From Lumnitzera littorea (Eukaryota; Streptophyta; Magnoliopsida; Myrtales; Combretaceae), in NCBI GenBank assembly GCA_024138015.1, contig JAMXBB010000003.1, positions 31,924,537-31,988,536 of the forward strand: a stretch of DNA of 64,000 bases. The letters run 5' to 3'. This document shows positions 1 to 10,834 of this stretch, piece by piece. The translations under genes were made by a program, and so were the position numbers. The notes under the pieces were generated by a model. That model saw only the letters and a program-made list of their open reading frames with translations, did not search any database and was not told the origin of the DNA. Each line of letters starts with the position of its first letter. The stretch's first letter is position 1.

Positions 1-650
1 TGCTATCCACTTTAGCTAGATCCATTGCTACACCTTTTACTAATATAATATATCCCAAGCACTCTAAAGAGGATCTTCCGAAAGCACATTTCTTTTTATT
101 AGCATAGAATTAATTCTCCTTAAGTATACTCAACACTATCTTCAAATCCTTTAAGTGTTAGCTCATATCTTAGCTATATACAAGTATATCGTCAAAGAAA
201 ATGGGCACAAATTTAAGCAAATACAAACAAAATTGGTCATTCATGGTAGCTTGAAATGTAGTCAAGGTATTAATTAATCTGAATGGCATTACCATGAATT
301 CATAATGTCCTTCATGTGTGTTAAAAGCCATTTTTGGAATATCATCAGCATATACTCGTATTTGATGGTATCTAGAATGTAAATCAATTTTTGAAAAAAT
401 AGTAGCACCATAAAATTTATCTAACAATTCATCAATCAACAATATAGGATATTTATCTAAGACCACAGCATTATTCAAAGCACAATAGTCCACATAAAAA
501 TTCCAAGAACTGCCTTTCTTTTTAACTAATATTATAGGATTAGAAAAAGGACTTACACTTGGTTTAATTATTCCTACATTTAACATATCTTTCACCATTC
601 GCTTAAATTTATCTTTTTGAACTTCCAACCCCTTCCTTTAAAGAAATGCT
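1..650 (-). pseudogene. gypsy reverse transcriptase, broken
   Basis: The open stretch 628-170 (152 codons) gives the core of a Ty3/gypsy reverse transcriptase: VKKKG near residue 35, the SKIDL palm motif with its catalytic Asp near residue 80, the RYHQIRV and MVMPF blocks, and the catalytic FFDDILVYS box at the end. The next bases toward position 1 continue the family (a block reading LGYI near 30-60) after a stop near base 110. The fingers, palm and active-site aspartates are present. The copy is inactivated by stops on either side, not by active-site loss. Confidence 0.85.
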
Positions 651-1039
651 ATAATCGATATGTCAAGTTGCGAGTAACCACTTAAATTCCTTAAAGACTA
701 TTGAAAATTTCTTAAGTAATTTTATCAATACAGCACAATTTTCTTCCAATTTAACCTTAAAATTCCACAAAGTAGAGCAATACAAAATATTGCAATAATC
801 TCGATCATCTATTTTAAAAACTCTTATTAGAAAGAGGAAATTTTTACAATAAAGGATCTCCTTATAGCAATATTTCACCCTTACCCTTAGGAATTTTCAT
901 ATACATAGTACCCTAATCCACCTCAATTTCTCGCAACATTTGTAATTTAGCCACCCCCAAAATAATATCTACTGCTCTTAGCTCGAAAACATAGCAATTA
1001 ATAGTAATTTGAAGATTCCTTACTAGTATTTGCAAATTT

Positions 1040-1270
1040 GCTCAAAGCCCTCTAGAAGTAACACCATGCCCATCCCCTAATTTAATAACAAAGGGGTAAG
1101 TATCATTAAATTGTAATTGCAGTTGAATTACTAACTTTTGGGCTATAAAATTGTGAATTGCACCACTGTCAACTAGAATTGAGACAAGTTGATCCAACAA
1201 CTTACCTTGAAATTTTAAAGTTTGTAGTCCATTAAACCCATTAAGAGATAATAGTGACAATTCCAAATCT
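1040..1270 (-). pseudogene. gypsy retropepsin (aspartic protease) domain
   Basis: The minus-strand open stretch 1266-1042 carries ILVDSGAIHNFI, the DSG active-site loop of a retropepsin. It is followed by a hydrophobic QLQLQF block and VKLGDG, the usual order in gypsy polyproteins. The frame closes before the reverse transcriptase, and the linker at 650-1040 is degraded. It is a polyprotein segment, not a gene of its own. Confidence 0.75.
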
Positions 1271-2610
1271 AATGTATGCTAGCTTTCCATTTCTTTTACG
1301 CGTTGTTTTTTCTCCTCTAAATCTACCTAAACTTCTTCATTGCAGTCTCCTTCTTCTTCCAAAATCAAGACTCTAAGGGTTTTACTGGGGCATCCATGGC
1401 TAGGTTGATATGGTTGTTCACATTTTAAACATAAGCCCTTATTCTTTCTATCAATAAACTCATAATAAGTCATCTAGTTCGGTCCCTTTACCATATTATG
1501 ATGAGCATTTGAGCTATTACTAGCAATTGAGCTTGTTGATCTTACTTCTTTATTTTATATAGGTTGTCGAGGATTAGAAAAAACCATACTACTCGTAGTA
1601 CTCACATTCCAATTTTTTCGTTGCTAACTAGTTAGAATAAGGGCATTTGAAGTAGAATAACGTGCAAGTTTGGAAGAATAGCCTAATGAGGTTATCGATT
1701 ATACTTAGCTTTGAGGGGTTATAGAAATTCCTTTTTCATACTCTTGTTTTATCCTTAAAGATAATTCCACCTCATCGAATAAAGATACTGGCGTTAGGAT
1801 TTGTACTCTGGTATGCATGTCGTCCCTTTATCTACCCAAGTAATACCCTAACAATTGCCATTCAATGAGATCAGGAACTTGCAAAGTTAAGGTTTCAAAT
1901 GACTCCACAAAAGCTATTATTGAGGTTGTTTGTTATAGGGTAGATAAAATTACATACGGATTCCTTACTACTTGCCTTACATATTAAGATAATAGTTCTT
2001 GTCAAAAAGTTGCCCAATTCAAGCAAGTCATTCTTCACTTTAACATTTTGAACCAGTACACTACCCTTCCTTTCATACATGTGGATGTGATCAACACTTT
2101 TTGATCCTTACTAATATTATTGATTTCAAAATGTTGTTCCAACATTGTCAGCCATTGCATCGGATCCTCTCCTTTAAAAATAGGCAAATTGGTAACTGTA
2201 AGTTTATTGCAATTCACTCCAAACTCCATCATCACTATTGAAATCTCAATATTACGAGCCTCCAAAAACTCAACCTTAGTTTGTATGTTTTTGCCTGATC
2301 CCAATGTTGATGCCCTCATCTCTTGAAATTTTTCCTCCCTTTACGAGTTCTTCCATAAATCCTATAAAGTAGCTTCCATTGAAGTTATTGTAGTTTCCAA
2401 CCTTGTGATCGATGCTTTTAATCCAATAACATTCGTTGTCACATTCCTTTTGACTACCTTCAATTGATGTTATAATTCATTGAAGTTTCCTTTCAGATCA
2501 TTCTTAATTTCATGCACATTTCTTTCTAAGTTTCCTATACTCTCCAAATTATCAACCCCGTACTCCATTCTAATCATCTCTTTTCATAGAGAGAGATTTT
2601 CCCACAGACG
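1271..2610 (-). pseudogene. gypsy gag remnant with zinc knuckle
   Basis: The stretch 2319-2035 on the minus strand contains FKGEDPMQWLTMLEQHFEI followed by a hydrophobic block ending in VVYWFKML, typical of the retrotransposon capsid family. At about 1391-1440 the strand reads GLCLKCEQPYQPSHGCP, a CCHC zinc knuckle (C-x2-C-x7-H-x-C) just before the protease. Between them the frame has several stops. Role by family: coats the element RNA in virus-like particles. Confidence 0.75.
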
Positions 2611-2618
2611 ATGCCAAT

Positions 2619-3128
2619 TGATACGTTTAAGGTCTTAAATGCGATAGTTCAATCAAAGAAGTTCAATATCCTAGATAGTAATGATAATTGTAGAGAGAAT
2701 CCATCCAATTAATCCTTAGGTACTCTCTAGCCATAACAAGGAACTTCAAATACAGAGGACTTCTACTGTTCAAACTCCTTTTCCCTCTACTCAAGCAACT
2801 AACTTCCTAACTAACTCATTCCCTTACTATACAGATTCATAGTCTCAGATTTTATTCATCAATTTACAAAACTACCCCTAATCTGACTTCTATAATATAC
2901 TACCTAATACTACACTACATACACTATAAAATAAAGTACATATACTACTTAGTATACTACACCTAATACTAGATACACACTAGACTATACAACATAGTAC
3001 AACGCAACACAATTCACACATTGTACAATACAATACTAACACAGTATATACACACCACATACAAAACTCAACACTTACTCCTCTTCTAAACTTGTAAGAG
3101 TAGCTTATGAATCCTTAAGAGTGTATCA
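2619..3128 (-). repeat. 5' LTR of the left gypsy element
   Basis: On the minus strand this begins TGATACAC and ends CGTATCA, a near-perfect terminal inverted pair matching the LTR ends of the related element at 42920-48285 (TGATACAA...GTATCA). The inner end abuts an ATTGGCATCGTCTGTGGGAA-type leader, the usual position of the primer site. The 3' LTR partner is outside the window, so the length (510 bp) is inferred from the termini only. Confidence 0.6.
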
Positions 3129-4300
3129 AAGATAATGAACCTATAACAAATTTTCTGTTCATCAGGATGTAATAGATGAGCTTTGCCTATAACTTTACGT
3201 TGCTAAACTAAAAACTATTATACAAAATAAGCTACGAATAGAATTAAAGTTAAGAAAGTATCCATATTCTTATAAATCCAAAACCATGGGAATGATGACT
3301 CAAGGCAATTGAATAATGTGGGATTCATGTGAATGAGAAGAGTTGCCACTCAAATGAATTTGGAAAAATAACTCCAATTGATTGTTCCAAGGGGACTTAT
3401 CCATATGGCCCGATGGGTTGTTTGAATGACGTCTAATAGGACCAAAGGGAGGGGTACTTTGTTTGTTGTTTGAATAGCCTTAGCTTCATTCAAATGAAAT
3501 GGTCCACCAACGAATCCAAAACTTTTTTCTAGCACTTAATTTGAATGCTTCATGATTGGTAGAGAAATCTAATTACATGAATTGTGAACTTGGTCAATAT
3601 GCAAACTTAGCTCTAGTCATTGAATATTTGGGGTTATGTAATTGATGGAACTATTTCAAATTACATCAATGAGACCAAGTTCACTATATATAGAATCTAA
3701 AGAAAGTACTAATAGAACAACAATCCACGATGTGATCAAGATGATGTAGCTTCTTTAAGGACTAATTTGATGTTTGAAAACTCTAAGGAGAATCTTTAAG
3801 TGAAAGAGGATAGGAACTGCTAAATCAAAACATTCACATTCAATGTGGAAAATAGATGAGCAAATCTAAGCTATAAGTCTCTTATATTTTGTTATATATT
3901 GGTTGTAACACGTACTGTAATTGTTTAAGATTTGTCAAAACTTTAACCGATATGAAATTACTTGTTACATTGTAAGAGAAGTGTAAGTCATCGTGAGCTC
4001 GAGGTCCCAACCATATGTCATTCGACAGATTTAGTTGTAACAAAGTTTTGGGTCATTTTATTAATATTGTATATTTACAAATAACTTTATATATATATAT
4101 ATATATATATATAATAAAATTTAACTTGTTAATAGTCATATATGAGTTAATAGAGGCATTTTGATTGAATTTCCTTCATGTGACTTTGATTCCATCCCTA
4201 ATATTGTTAGTTTAGTACCAATTTTTTTTTTTTTTATCAATTTTGTATCAAAGGTATGCTTTTTAGGTCTAGTGAAGGGAACAAATATACCAACAAAATC
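3129..4300. other. noncoding stretch, no gene seen
   Basis: No open frame here looks like a protein. It contains a perfect 12-bp inverted repeat (GTGAACTTGGTC at 3584-3595 and its complement at 3673-3684), an AT microsatellite and an oligo-T tract near 4220-4236. A stretch with a TATATA block near 3685 could be an LTR remnant, but no partner copy was found in the window. Confidence 0.5.
4088..4113. repeat. (TA)n microsatellite
   Basis: Uninterrupted alternating T and A for about 26 bases; a simple sequence repeat likely to vary in length between individuals. Confidence 0.95.
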
Positions 4301-4335
4301 ACCTTATTAGCTAGAGTTCCTCTCTAATTGAAAAA

Positions 4336-4658
4336 TGTACAACATAATCTCTAAATAAAACACCACTAAATTGTAGAAAAACATATCTAAACAAGTATTG
4401 AAGAAATGTATAGATTACTTACAGTAACTATTGAGTGATGCAATTCATCTCTAGAAGCAACTCATGGAGAAGAAAGAAAACAGGATAAAGAAATGAATTG
4501 CTCAACTAAGTAAACAAAGTCTAGTACAATTATTTATAGGTATAGTCTGACATGTGTTATACTACCTATCATATGTGAAAAACTATTCTATATAACCTAT
4601 ATGAATATAAATAACATGTATAAATATCTAAAACTATTTACAAACTATAATCCTTACA
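4336..4658 (-). repeat. copia 3' LTR (outer border uncertain)
   Basis: The inner border is supported by a polypurine tract on the minus strand immediately before TGTAAGGA. The outer border is a guess at a tg dinucleotide near 4336. No paired copy was recognised, so only the inner end is firm. Confidence 0.4.
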
Positions 4659-4679
4659 TTCCCCCCTTAAGTTGGCCAT

Positions 4680-5990
4680 GGTGAGGGGCTTAACTTGGAC
4701 TTAAAGAAAGATAGTTATGTATTATTCAAGCTCTTGGTCATCAAATCTACAACTTGAAGTCTTGAAGGTGTATATTCAATCCAAAGAAAACCAAATTGCA
4801 TGCGATCCCTAGTGAAATGAATATCAAGCTCAATATGCTTAGTACACCCATGTAACTAAGGATTTTCCACTATTAACTAGGCTAATTTACTATCCGTGTA
4901 TAAAGAAGCTATGAATACCAAGATCACACAACAAATAAGAAACCCAAAGCAACTCCTTGGTCATAGAAACCATACTATGATATTCAACTTTAGTTGACAA
5001 AGTAGAAACCATAATTTTGTTTCTTTGTTTTTTAAGAAACAAGTGAAGAACCAACAAATATACAAAAGCTACTCAAAGATTTTCTATCAAGAACACTAGA
5101 ACCCCAATCTACATTACTAAATCCACTAAATGACAAGGGACTAGAAGAAGAGATAAAAAAGCCCCTGATGTAGAGTTCCTTTGATATATCCTACAACATG
5201 CATACAAGTAGCAAAATGTGTAGTACAAAGAGATGATATAAATTGACTAAGTTGTTGAACAATAAAAGATAGATCAACCCTAGTGATTTTTAAGTATAAA
5301 AACCTACCTATGAGTCTTCTATAATTACTTGGATCATCAAGAAGTTCACTTAATACATTGTTAAGCTATAAGCTAAAAGGAAAAGGAAGAAGGGATGGCT
5401 TACAACCTAGCATCCTGACATATATCAAAATATCCATGGCATAGTTGTGTTGATTAAGGACAAAAACCAGAGTTCAACTTACAAATCTTGTTGCCTAAGG
5501 AAAAATGCACTTCACCCATATCCTTAATTATAAATACCTAATGCAAAGCTAACTTAACAATGGGAATTTCTCCCAATGAATCTGTGATCAAAACATTGTT
5601 TACATACACCAAGATAGCAATAAAACCAAGTGAACTTACATAAGTGAATAAAGAGCAATCAACTTTGGATTGGATAAATCCTAGAGATACAATGAAACAT
5701 GAAAACTCTTTATTCCATTACCTAAATGCTTGTTTGAGTCTATATAATGACTTAACGAGTTTACGCACTTCACCCGGCTTTGCTTAAGTTTAACCATCCA
5801 GTGGAAACATATAAATATCCTCATCTATAAACCCATGTAAGAACGTATTGTTAACATCCAATTGATGAATGAACCAATTCTCAATAGCTGCAACCGCTAA
5901 TAATAGTCGTACGGATGTAAGTTTAGCAACCAGGGGAAAAGTATGTACATAATCTAATCCCTTTACTTGGTTATATCCTTTTCCCACCAG
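4680..5990 (-). pseudogene. copia reverse transcriptase-RNase H remnant
   Basis: At 5987-5790 the minus strand reads a GYNQVKGLDY motif, then VAKLTSVRLLLA and HQLDVNNTFLHG, the start of the copia RT palm (the LDVNNTFLHG block holds the first catalytic Asp). Near 4855-4730 the end of copia RNase H is readable as TKHIELDIHFTRD followed by VDLMTKSL. The sequence between holds many stops and frameshifts. The N-terminal RT region joins directly to a GAG-pre-integrase motif, showing an internal deletion. Confidence 0.8.
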
Positions 5991-5999
5991 GATTTAGGA

Positions 6000-6560
6000 A
6001 ATGATGTCATATTTTGTTTACCAAATTAACAAGCATTACAATTTAGCAAATGATCAAGAATCATTGGTAAACATCTTGTCATGTCCTTCTTCATTTTCAA
6101 CATTCCTTGAAGATGATAATGGTTAAGCCACTTGTGTTCGATTCCATAGTACTGACTTTATTGTAATGAGCTATCTATTCCTCCTCTATTTGATCAAATG
6201 AGAAGCTCTTACCTCTCATGTTAACCCTGAAAACCTCTTGACTTATAGCACCATAAATAAGTTAGTGCCTATTTAAAGGATACTATGAATCTTTCTTTCT
6301 ATTAATTAACCTACACTCAACAAATTTTGGTCAATATCAAGTTCATAAAGAAATTATGAAATTAACTTTACATCTGAGCTTTTTGTAATTATAATAGTTC
6401 CTTTTCCTTTTGCAATAATATAGTCACTAAATAGTATTCTAACCTTTGTGAGTGATTCTTGTAAGCTTTAAATCCTTAAAGATAGTTTTGTCACAAGTCA
6501 TGTGGTTTATACAACTACTATCAATCAACCAATATCTTAAAAAGTTTCTAGTAGCATAAA
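6000..6560 (-). pseudogene. copia protease and GAG-pre-integrase fragment
   Basis: Around 6545-6480 the minus strand reads WLIDSSCINHMTCDK, a copia protease active site with the expected DSG altered to DSS. Around 6110-6000 it reads NCNAC(stop)FGKQNMT, the GAG-pre-integrase Cys motif and its tail. The catalytic integrase core that should follow is missing, and the next recognisable residues belong to reverse transcriptase. Confidence 0.65.
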
Positions 6561-6599
6561 ACATTGCACCAATAATTTAGTCTACTTCATCTTGACCGG

Positions 6600-7520
6600 T
6601 GACTCGGTCATCTACATCGTCCTTTTGAAATTTGCTTTTGCAAATATTAGCTTTATGTCCAAGCTAAATACGCTTGCCACAACTCACATTTAGCCTCCTC
6701 TAGCATTTAAATTGTTCGCATTGCTAATAAGGTGGATTGTTTTTCTTTGAACTTCTACCCTTACTATGGATTTTACTGCTTACAGTGCTTTCACTGCCCA
6801 CCACCTGATATTTTTCTATAATTGTTATTTTTGTTCTTTTGAACTTCCTGATACAAGGTTAGTAAAGCTCCTTCAACAAGATAGTCTTGCCTCATAAGTC
6901 TCCGCTGCTTTTGGCCTTGCAAGACATTTACCAACTCTGCCAAGGTGATCTTACAAAGATCCCTTGTGATATCTAAGGTGATTAACGATGCTTCAAATCT
7001 TTTAGACAACGTTACAAGGATCTTTTTTGCAATTATGGAATCGATAAATTTAGTGCTTAGTAACTTCACCTTGTTGGCCATACCAAGCAATTTGTTTGAG
7101 TACTCTTCAATTGTCTCGACTCTTTTATCTTTTGCAACTCAAAATTCATTATCGAATACAAGACATACAAGACTTACACGCCTTGTATCCGTATATCTCT
7201 TGCATATTCTTCCTTTATATAATTCGAAACCTCTTTAATTGTATTGAAAAACATGATTATAATGAAAATGGTTGTTGAAATAGTAATAAATGTACGTGCT
7301 TTTGCCTTAAAACTTTCTGGTTTTTCTTTCTGTTTGAATTTTTTTTTTTTTTTTTGGTCCATGGTTGGATTGTTTGGCAAAAAAGGAGCATCATAATCCT
7401 TTTTCGTAGCTTCCCAAAGAACTACCAAAGTTGGTAGTTTTCTCCATAAAAGACCGAGGACAACTTTGTGACAAACTGGCTTTAGCTTCTATTTTGCAGA
7501 TACTTCCTAATGCCAAATTG
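6600..7520 (-). pseudogene. copia gag remnant
   Basis: The stretch 7090-6791 encodes a UBN2-type gag: MANKVKLLSTKFIDSIIAKK, then LVTLSKRFEASL and ITLAELVNVLQGQKQRR, the copia capsid signature. The segment at 7200-7240 (VSNYIKEEYARDIRIQG) is the preceding gag helix in another frame, so there is at least one frameshift. At about 6650-6700 GHKANIC is the second half of a zinc knuckle. A run of about 17 T at 7340 lies inside the former coding region. Confidence 0.7.
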
Positions 7521-7530
7521 TTGGTTTTAG

Positions 7531-9480
7531 AGGTGCAAAAATCGCATAAAATAAAATAAAAAAAAAAAAGAGAGAAAAAGGGAGCAAATACTGAGTTGAA
7601 AGAAAAGAGAGATACGATCTGCAACGAAGAAATTCTTTCTTCATCTATTAATCATCCTTTACATTTATAATACTTGGAATAAAAGAAATCTTTATAATCT
7701 TAACCAAATCATAATCCACAAAATTAGAAACAAAGAAACTATTTCTAATGAACTAATAAACAGCTTATTAACTAGGATAACTCATTCAAATATCTCTAGG
7801 AAAAAAGAAGTGCAGTATTAAAGCAAATATTTAACAATAAGAATAATATTAAAAGTGTTCTTTCGTATTGAAATTTAAGCAGATCTCCCACATCTCTAGG
7901 TAATTTAACTCCTTATTTATTTATTTTTTAGCATTTGAGTACTTTATATTTTCATTATTATTGAACAAAATAAGTCATCTATATTTATGTCTTATATTAA
8001 TTAAAGTAATTACTTAATATGACACCATAAACATAATGTAAGGGAAGCAAAAGTAATTAGTTGTTCATGTGCAAGTTTTTTAGTCAATTTAAGAGATATT
8101 TTGATTCGATGATACGTATATGCAAACTCTTTACATGTATTACTCAATTTAAACAATGGACACGGTGATTGAATTTTTAAGTAAATATATTAATGGAAGA
8201 AAAAAGAAAAGGATCTTTCGGAATGAAAGTTGTTTTATGTAGGATGGCAATGGGGCCAAGAATCTTGTTAAAGTGGTTTGCTCGTGAGATTTCAAGAGAA
8301 GACAACCTATTATGAGTGGCAAACCAGTGCGTAGTACATAACTTCCTCTACAGCTACAGGCCAAACAAAGTGGAATCCGGACCATCCTGTGTCCCCTTTT
8401 CTTAAAGTACCGTGCAAAGTCTATAGATATTAATGGTTTATAAGATTAATTTAATAATTTTACAAATTAGGACCAACTTTTTCTTTCCTTTACTATAACT
8501 ATATGCACTGAAAATTTTGTAAAGCAATCATACGCCTCGTAAATTGTAATTTACCTTTTTATATCAAAGATCAATAAAAAAAAAAAAAAAAAAAAGTATT
8601 CGAGTCTGGTGGGGAAGGAAGAAGAAGAAGACGACGATGACTAGCCTATGACATGGGAAGGGCACAACTCTATCGCGGAGTAACACATTACATGCATCAT
8701 ATGTTGTCAATTTTGTGGGATTCAACTTCCACAAAATTCGATGGTAATGATGCATGCACCATCATTACATCCGAAAATTTGTAAATTTTTTCACCTATTG
8801 GGGAAAAACAAAGAAAGCAAAATCAACGAACTAATAAAGCTACCCAAATGATCCAAAAGACCTACCCACCTTGGATCAAAGTGGAGAGATCCACCCGAAG
8901 TGGTCCACTCTTATAAAATTAGCTTTTTGTGTTATCATTCACTTTTTATATGCACTGCGACGCTCAAGTCTTTTGACACTGCATGATATATGAAGCACAC
9001 AGCTCATCAGCAAAACATGCACCCCGATACATGTTCATAAAATAATTACGAAATTAAAAGATATCTAACTAGATGATTTCTTCGTTTTGAAGAATAAATG
9101 ATTTCCTAGTAAATAGTTTCCCTCACCGCTTTGCAAACTGAAGTGACTTAGCTAGTGGAGATGCGGGATATTGGACGTCAGATCCACAACTAACCACCCT
9201 CCCCCACCCCATTCCTCCCCCCCAAAAAACAAAAAAAAAAAAACAAAAAGATAGCAACCTTTTTTTTTTTTTTTTTTTCAAAATTTTCATGAAGCCTGTT
9301 CTCGAAAAGATGTAACACGAAGAGACAATTTACAATTAGACGAGTCTTGGTTTAAAAATATAGATAAAATCGAATATTGGTAGCATGGTAGAGTCGTCTT
9401 ACTCCCGATAGCAATATTACCAGGAGGGCTCACTCATTTACTAAGATAGAAGTAGCAGCAGCAACAGTAATAAGAAGAAG
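7531..9480. other. AT-rich noncoding DNA
   Basis: No protein gene recognised. 7531-7950 could be the LTR of the copia element to its left, but no second copy is visible. An oligo-A run of about 19 bases lies at 8577-8595 and an oligo-T run near 9261-9279. The small open frames here are low-complexity and have no family motif. Confidence 0.5.
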
Positions 9481-9504
9481 AGGAGAGGAAGAAAGATAAA
9501 GCAG

Positions 9505-9645
9505 CGTCAAGATGGCATATATCTGCACTTGGACCTGCACCTTCCACGTGAAATCCATCCCAAGCCATCACACAAAGCATTAGCATCATTGATCACATTT
9601 TTCAAAGGTGCAGGTGCAAATGCAGATAAATGACAACATCTTGAC
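9505..9645 (-). ncRNA. MIR530: microRNA gene MIR530 (stem-loop precursor)
   Basis: The minus strand of 9624-9605 reads TGCATTTGCACCTGCACCTT, identical to plant miR530 as I know it (poplar type). The other arm at 9542-9521 (AGGTGCAGGTCCAAGTGCAG, then AT) pairs with it with one G-U and one C-C mismatch. Pairing extends outward to CAAGATG/CATCTTG at both ends, giving a stem of about 35-40 bp and a loop of about 60 nt. The mature guide sits on the 5' arm, as in the family. In rice miR530 targets a PLUS3-domain gene and limits grain size; the target here is not in the window. The conserved duplex and absence of coding support this strongly. Confidence 0.92.
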
Positions 9646-9684
9646 CATATACATAATCTTGCTATATAGTTTAGCTGGTTAATT

Positions 9685-9925
9685 TTAGGATTCTCTCTCT
9701 CATCGTAACACTCATGACCGTATTATGTGTGTGTGTGTATATATATATAGAAGAGATTGGGTTGGAAGTGAAACAATGTTATGTTCCACGCATAAGGTAT
9801 TCCTTCAGTCCTATTCATATCAGATATTGCAGTGGCACTAGCTAGGGTTTGTCTGGTGGTTCCACAATGCCAAAAAGATAGCTAAGCAGTACTCCACGTG
9901 ATGTTAAGTACGAAGCACGTGAATT
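9685..9925 (-). promoter_or_regulatory. putative MIR530 promoter
   Basis: Upstream of the hairpin on the minus strand is a TATATATATATA block (RC at 9739-9749), next to a (TG)n microsatellite at 9726-9738. If used, transcription would start near 9710, about 65 nt before the hairpin. Two CACGTG G-boxes lie at 9895-9900 and 9917-9922, about 150-180 bp further upstream, suggesting bHLH or bZIP input such as light or ABA. The assignment rests on position and motif only. Confidence 0.5.
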
Positions 9926-10834
9926 CTCCTTTCAACAACCAATTATCTATTGAAACGTCAGAGGAGCACGGGTGTTGTTGCTTCTGCTGCTTTTTTCTAT
10001 TTCCCTGTCTTCCTTCGTCCATTTGTTACTGAGAGAATTCGGTTTATAAAGATTATATTACAGACTTTACGAGACATAATATATACACTAATGTTTCTAA
10101 TCAATGTTTTCATATAATTAATTTCCTAATTACTAGTTACAACATATAAAATAGTTTACAATTAATTTTACAAAAACAAATTTGACTTGAAGTATTTCTC
10201 ATAATTGCCCAAAAAAAATTCAATAATATTAATAAATCACATAAATTAATAAATAATATTTAAGTATTACTAAAATTTTACATTATATTTATATTTATTT
10301 ATTTATCTGTATAATGTGTCGAAACTTTTAAAGCCTTTCTGGAAGTTTCTGACTACTTTTTTATCGTTGTGTTTTCACTTTGTCCCTTTCCTAATTTAGA
10401 GCTTTCATTAGAAGGACCACCAGTTAAAGATTTCCATTAAATATATGTCGCAGAATTTCAAATTGAAATGCATATGTCTCTCTCTTTCTCTCTCTCTCTC
10501 TTAATGAATAATGTTAATAAGGACCGTTGATTCACTAGTTAATATGTTAAATAAATATCCTTTTTATCTTCTCACGTAGTTATATCTTCTAGAGTGTATA
10601 ATAAATATCAAAATATATAATTTTTATTTATAAGTTCTTAATAAGTGTTCAAGAATATCTATTAATAGCAACTATGATTGGGTGCTCAAACTCTTAAATT
10701 TTACATCTAAAACTACTAAAACATTTTTATAATAAACAAATCTAATTGTTTTTGTGACCTCATATTCTTCTTAGGTATCATTTGTGTCATTTTTTATATT
10801 TTAATGATAAAGCATAACAATATAAACAAGGCGA
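9926..10834. other. AT-rich noncoding DNA with a CT microsatellite
   Basis: No coding features. A (CT)n-type tract lies at 10476-10501, interrupted by one T. The rest is low-GC spacer upstream of MIR530 that could hold distal control elements, but nothing specific was recognised. Confidence 0.5.

Larger units (their letters stand above)
1..3128 (-). mobile_element. Ty3/gypsy retrotransposon, 5' part, cut by the window edge
   Basis: Reading on the minus strand from 3128 leftward, the order is 5' LTR, gag with a zinc knuckle, protease and reverse transcriptase, which is the gypsy order. RNase H, integrase and the 3' LTR would lie beyond base 1. The segment after the LTR (about 2600-2618) resembles that of the gypsy element at 42920-48285, and both proteins have the same layout, so the two are one family. 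Frames are interrupted by several stops, so the copy is dead. Age and target duplication cannot be judged because one LTR is outside the window. Confidence 0.85.
4300..7530 (-). mobile_element. decayed Ty1/copia retrotransposon lacking integrase
   Basis: On the minus strand, right to left: gag (UBN2-like), a worn zinc knuckle, a copia protease, a GAG-pre-integrase motif, then directly reverse transcriptase and RNase H, then a purine tract (4659-4670, RC of ccccccttaa) and an LTR whose first bases read TGTAAGGA at 4658. The integrase core is absent. The LTR at the left (about 4336-4658) shows no clear match to the sequence at the right end (7530-7950), so the block may be a mosaic of two copia copies. 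Confidence 0.75.

Noticed and set aside
8149..8755. Two minus-strand open frames ending in Phe runs
   Set aside because: Product of oligo-A tracts read in reverse; no family motif.
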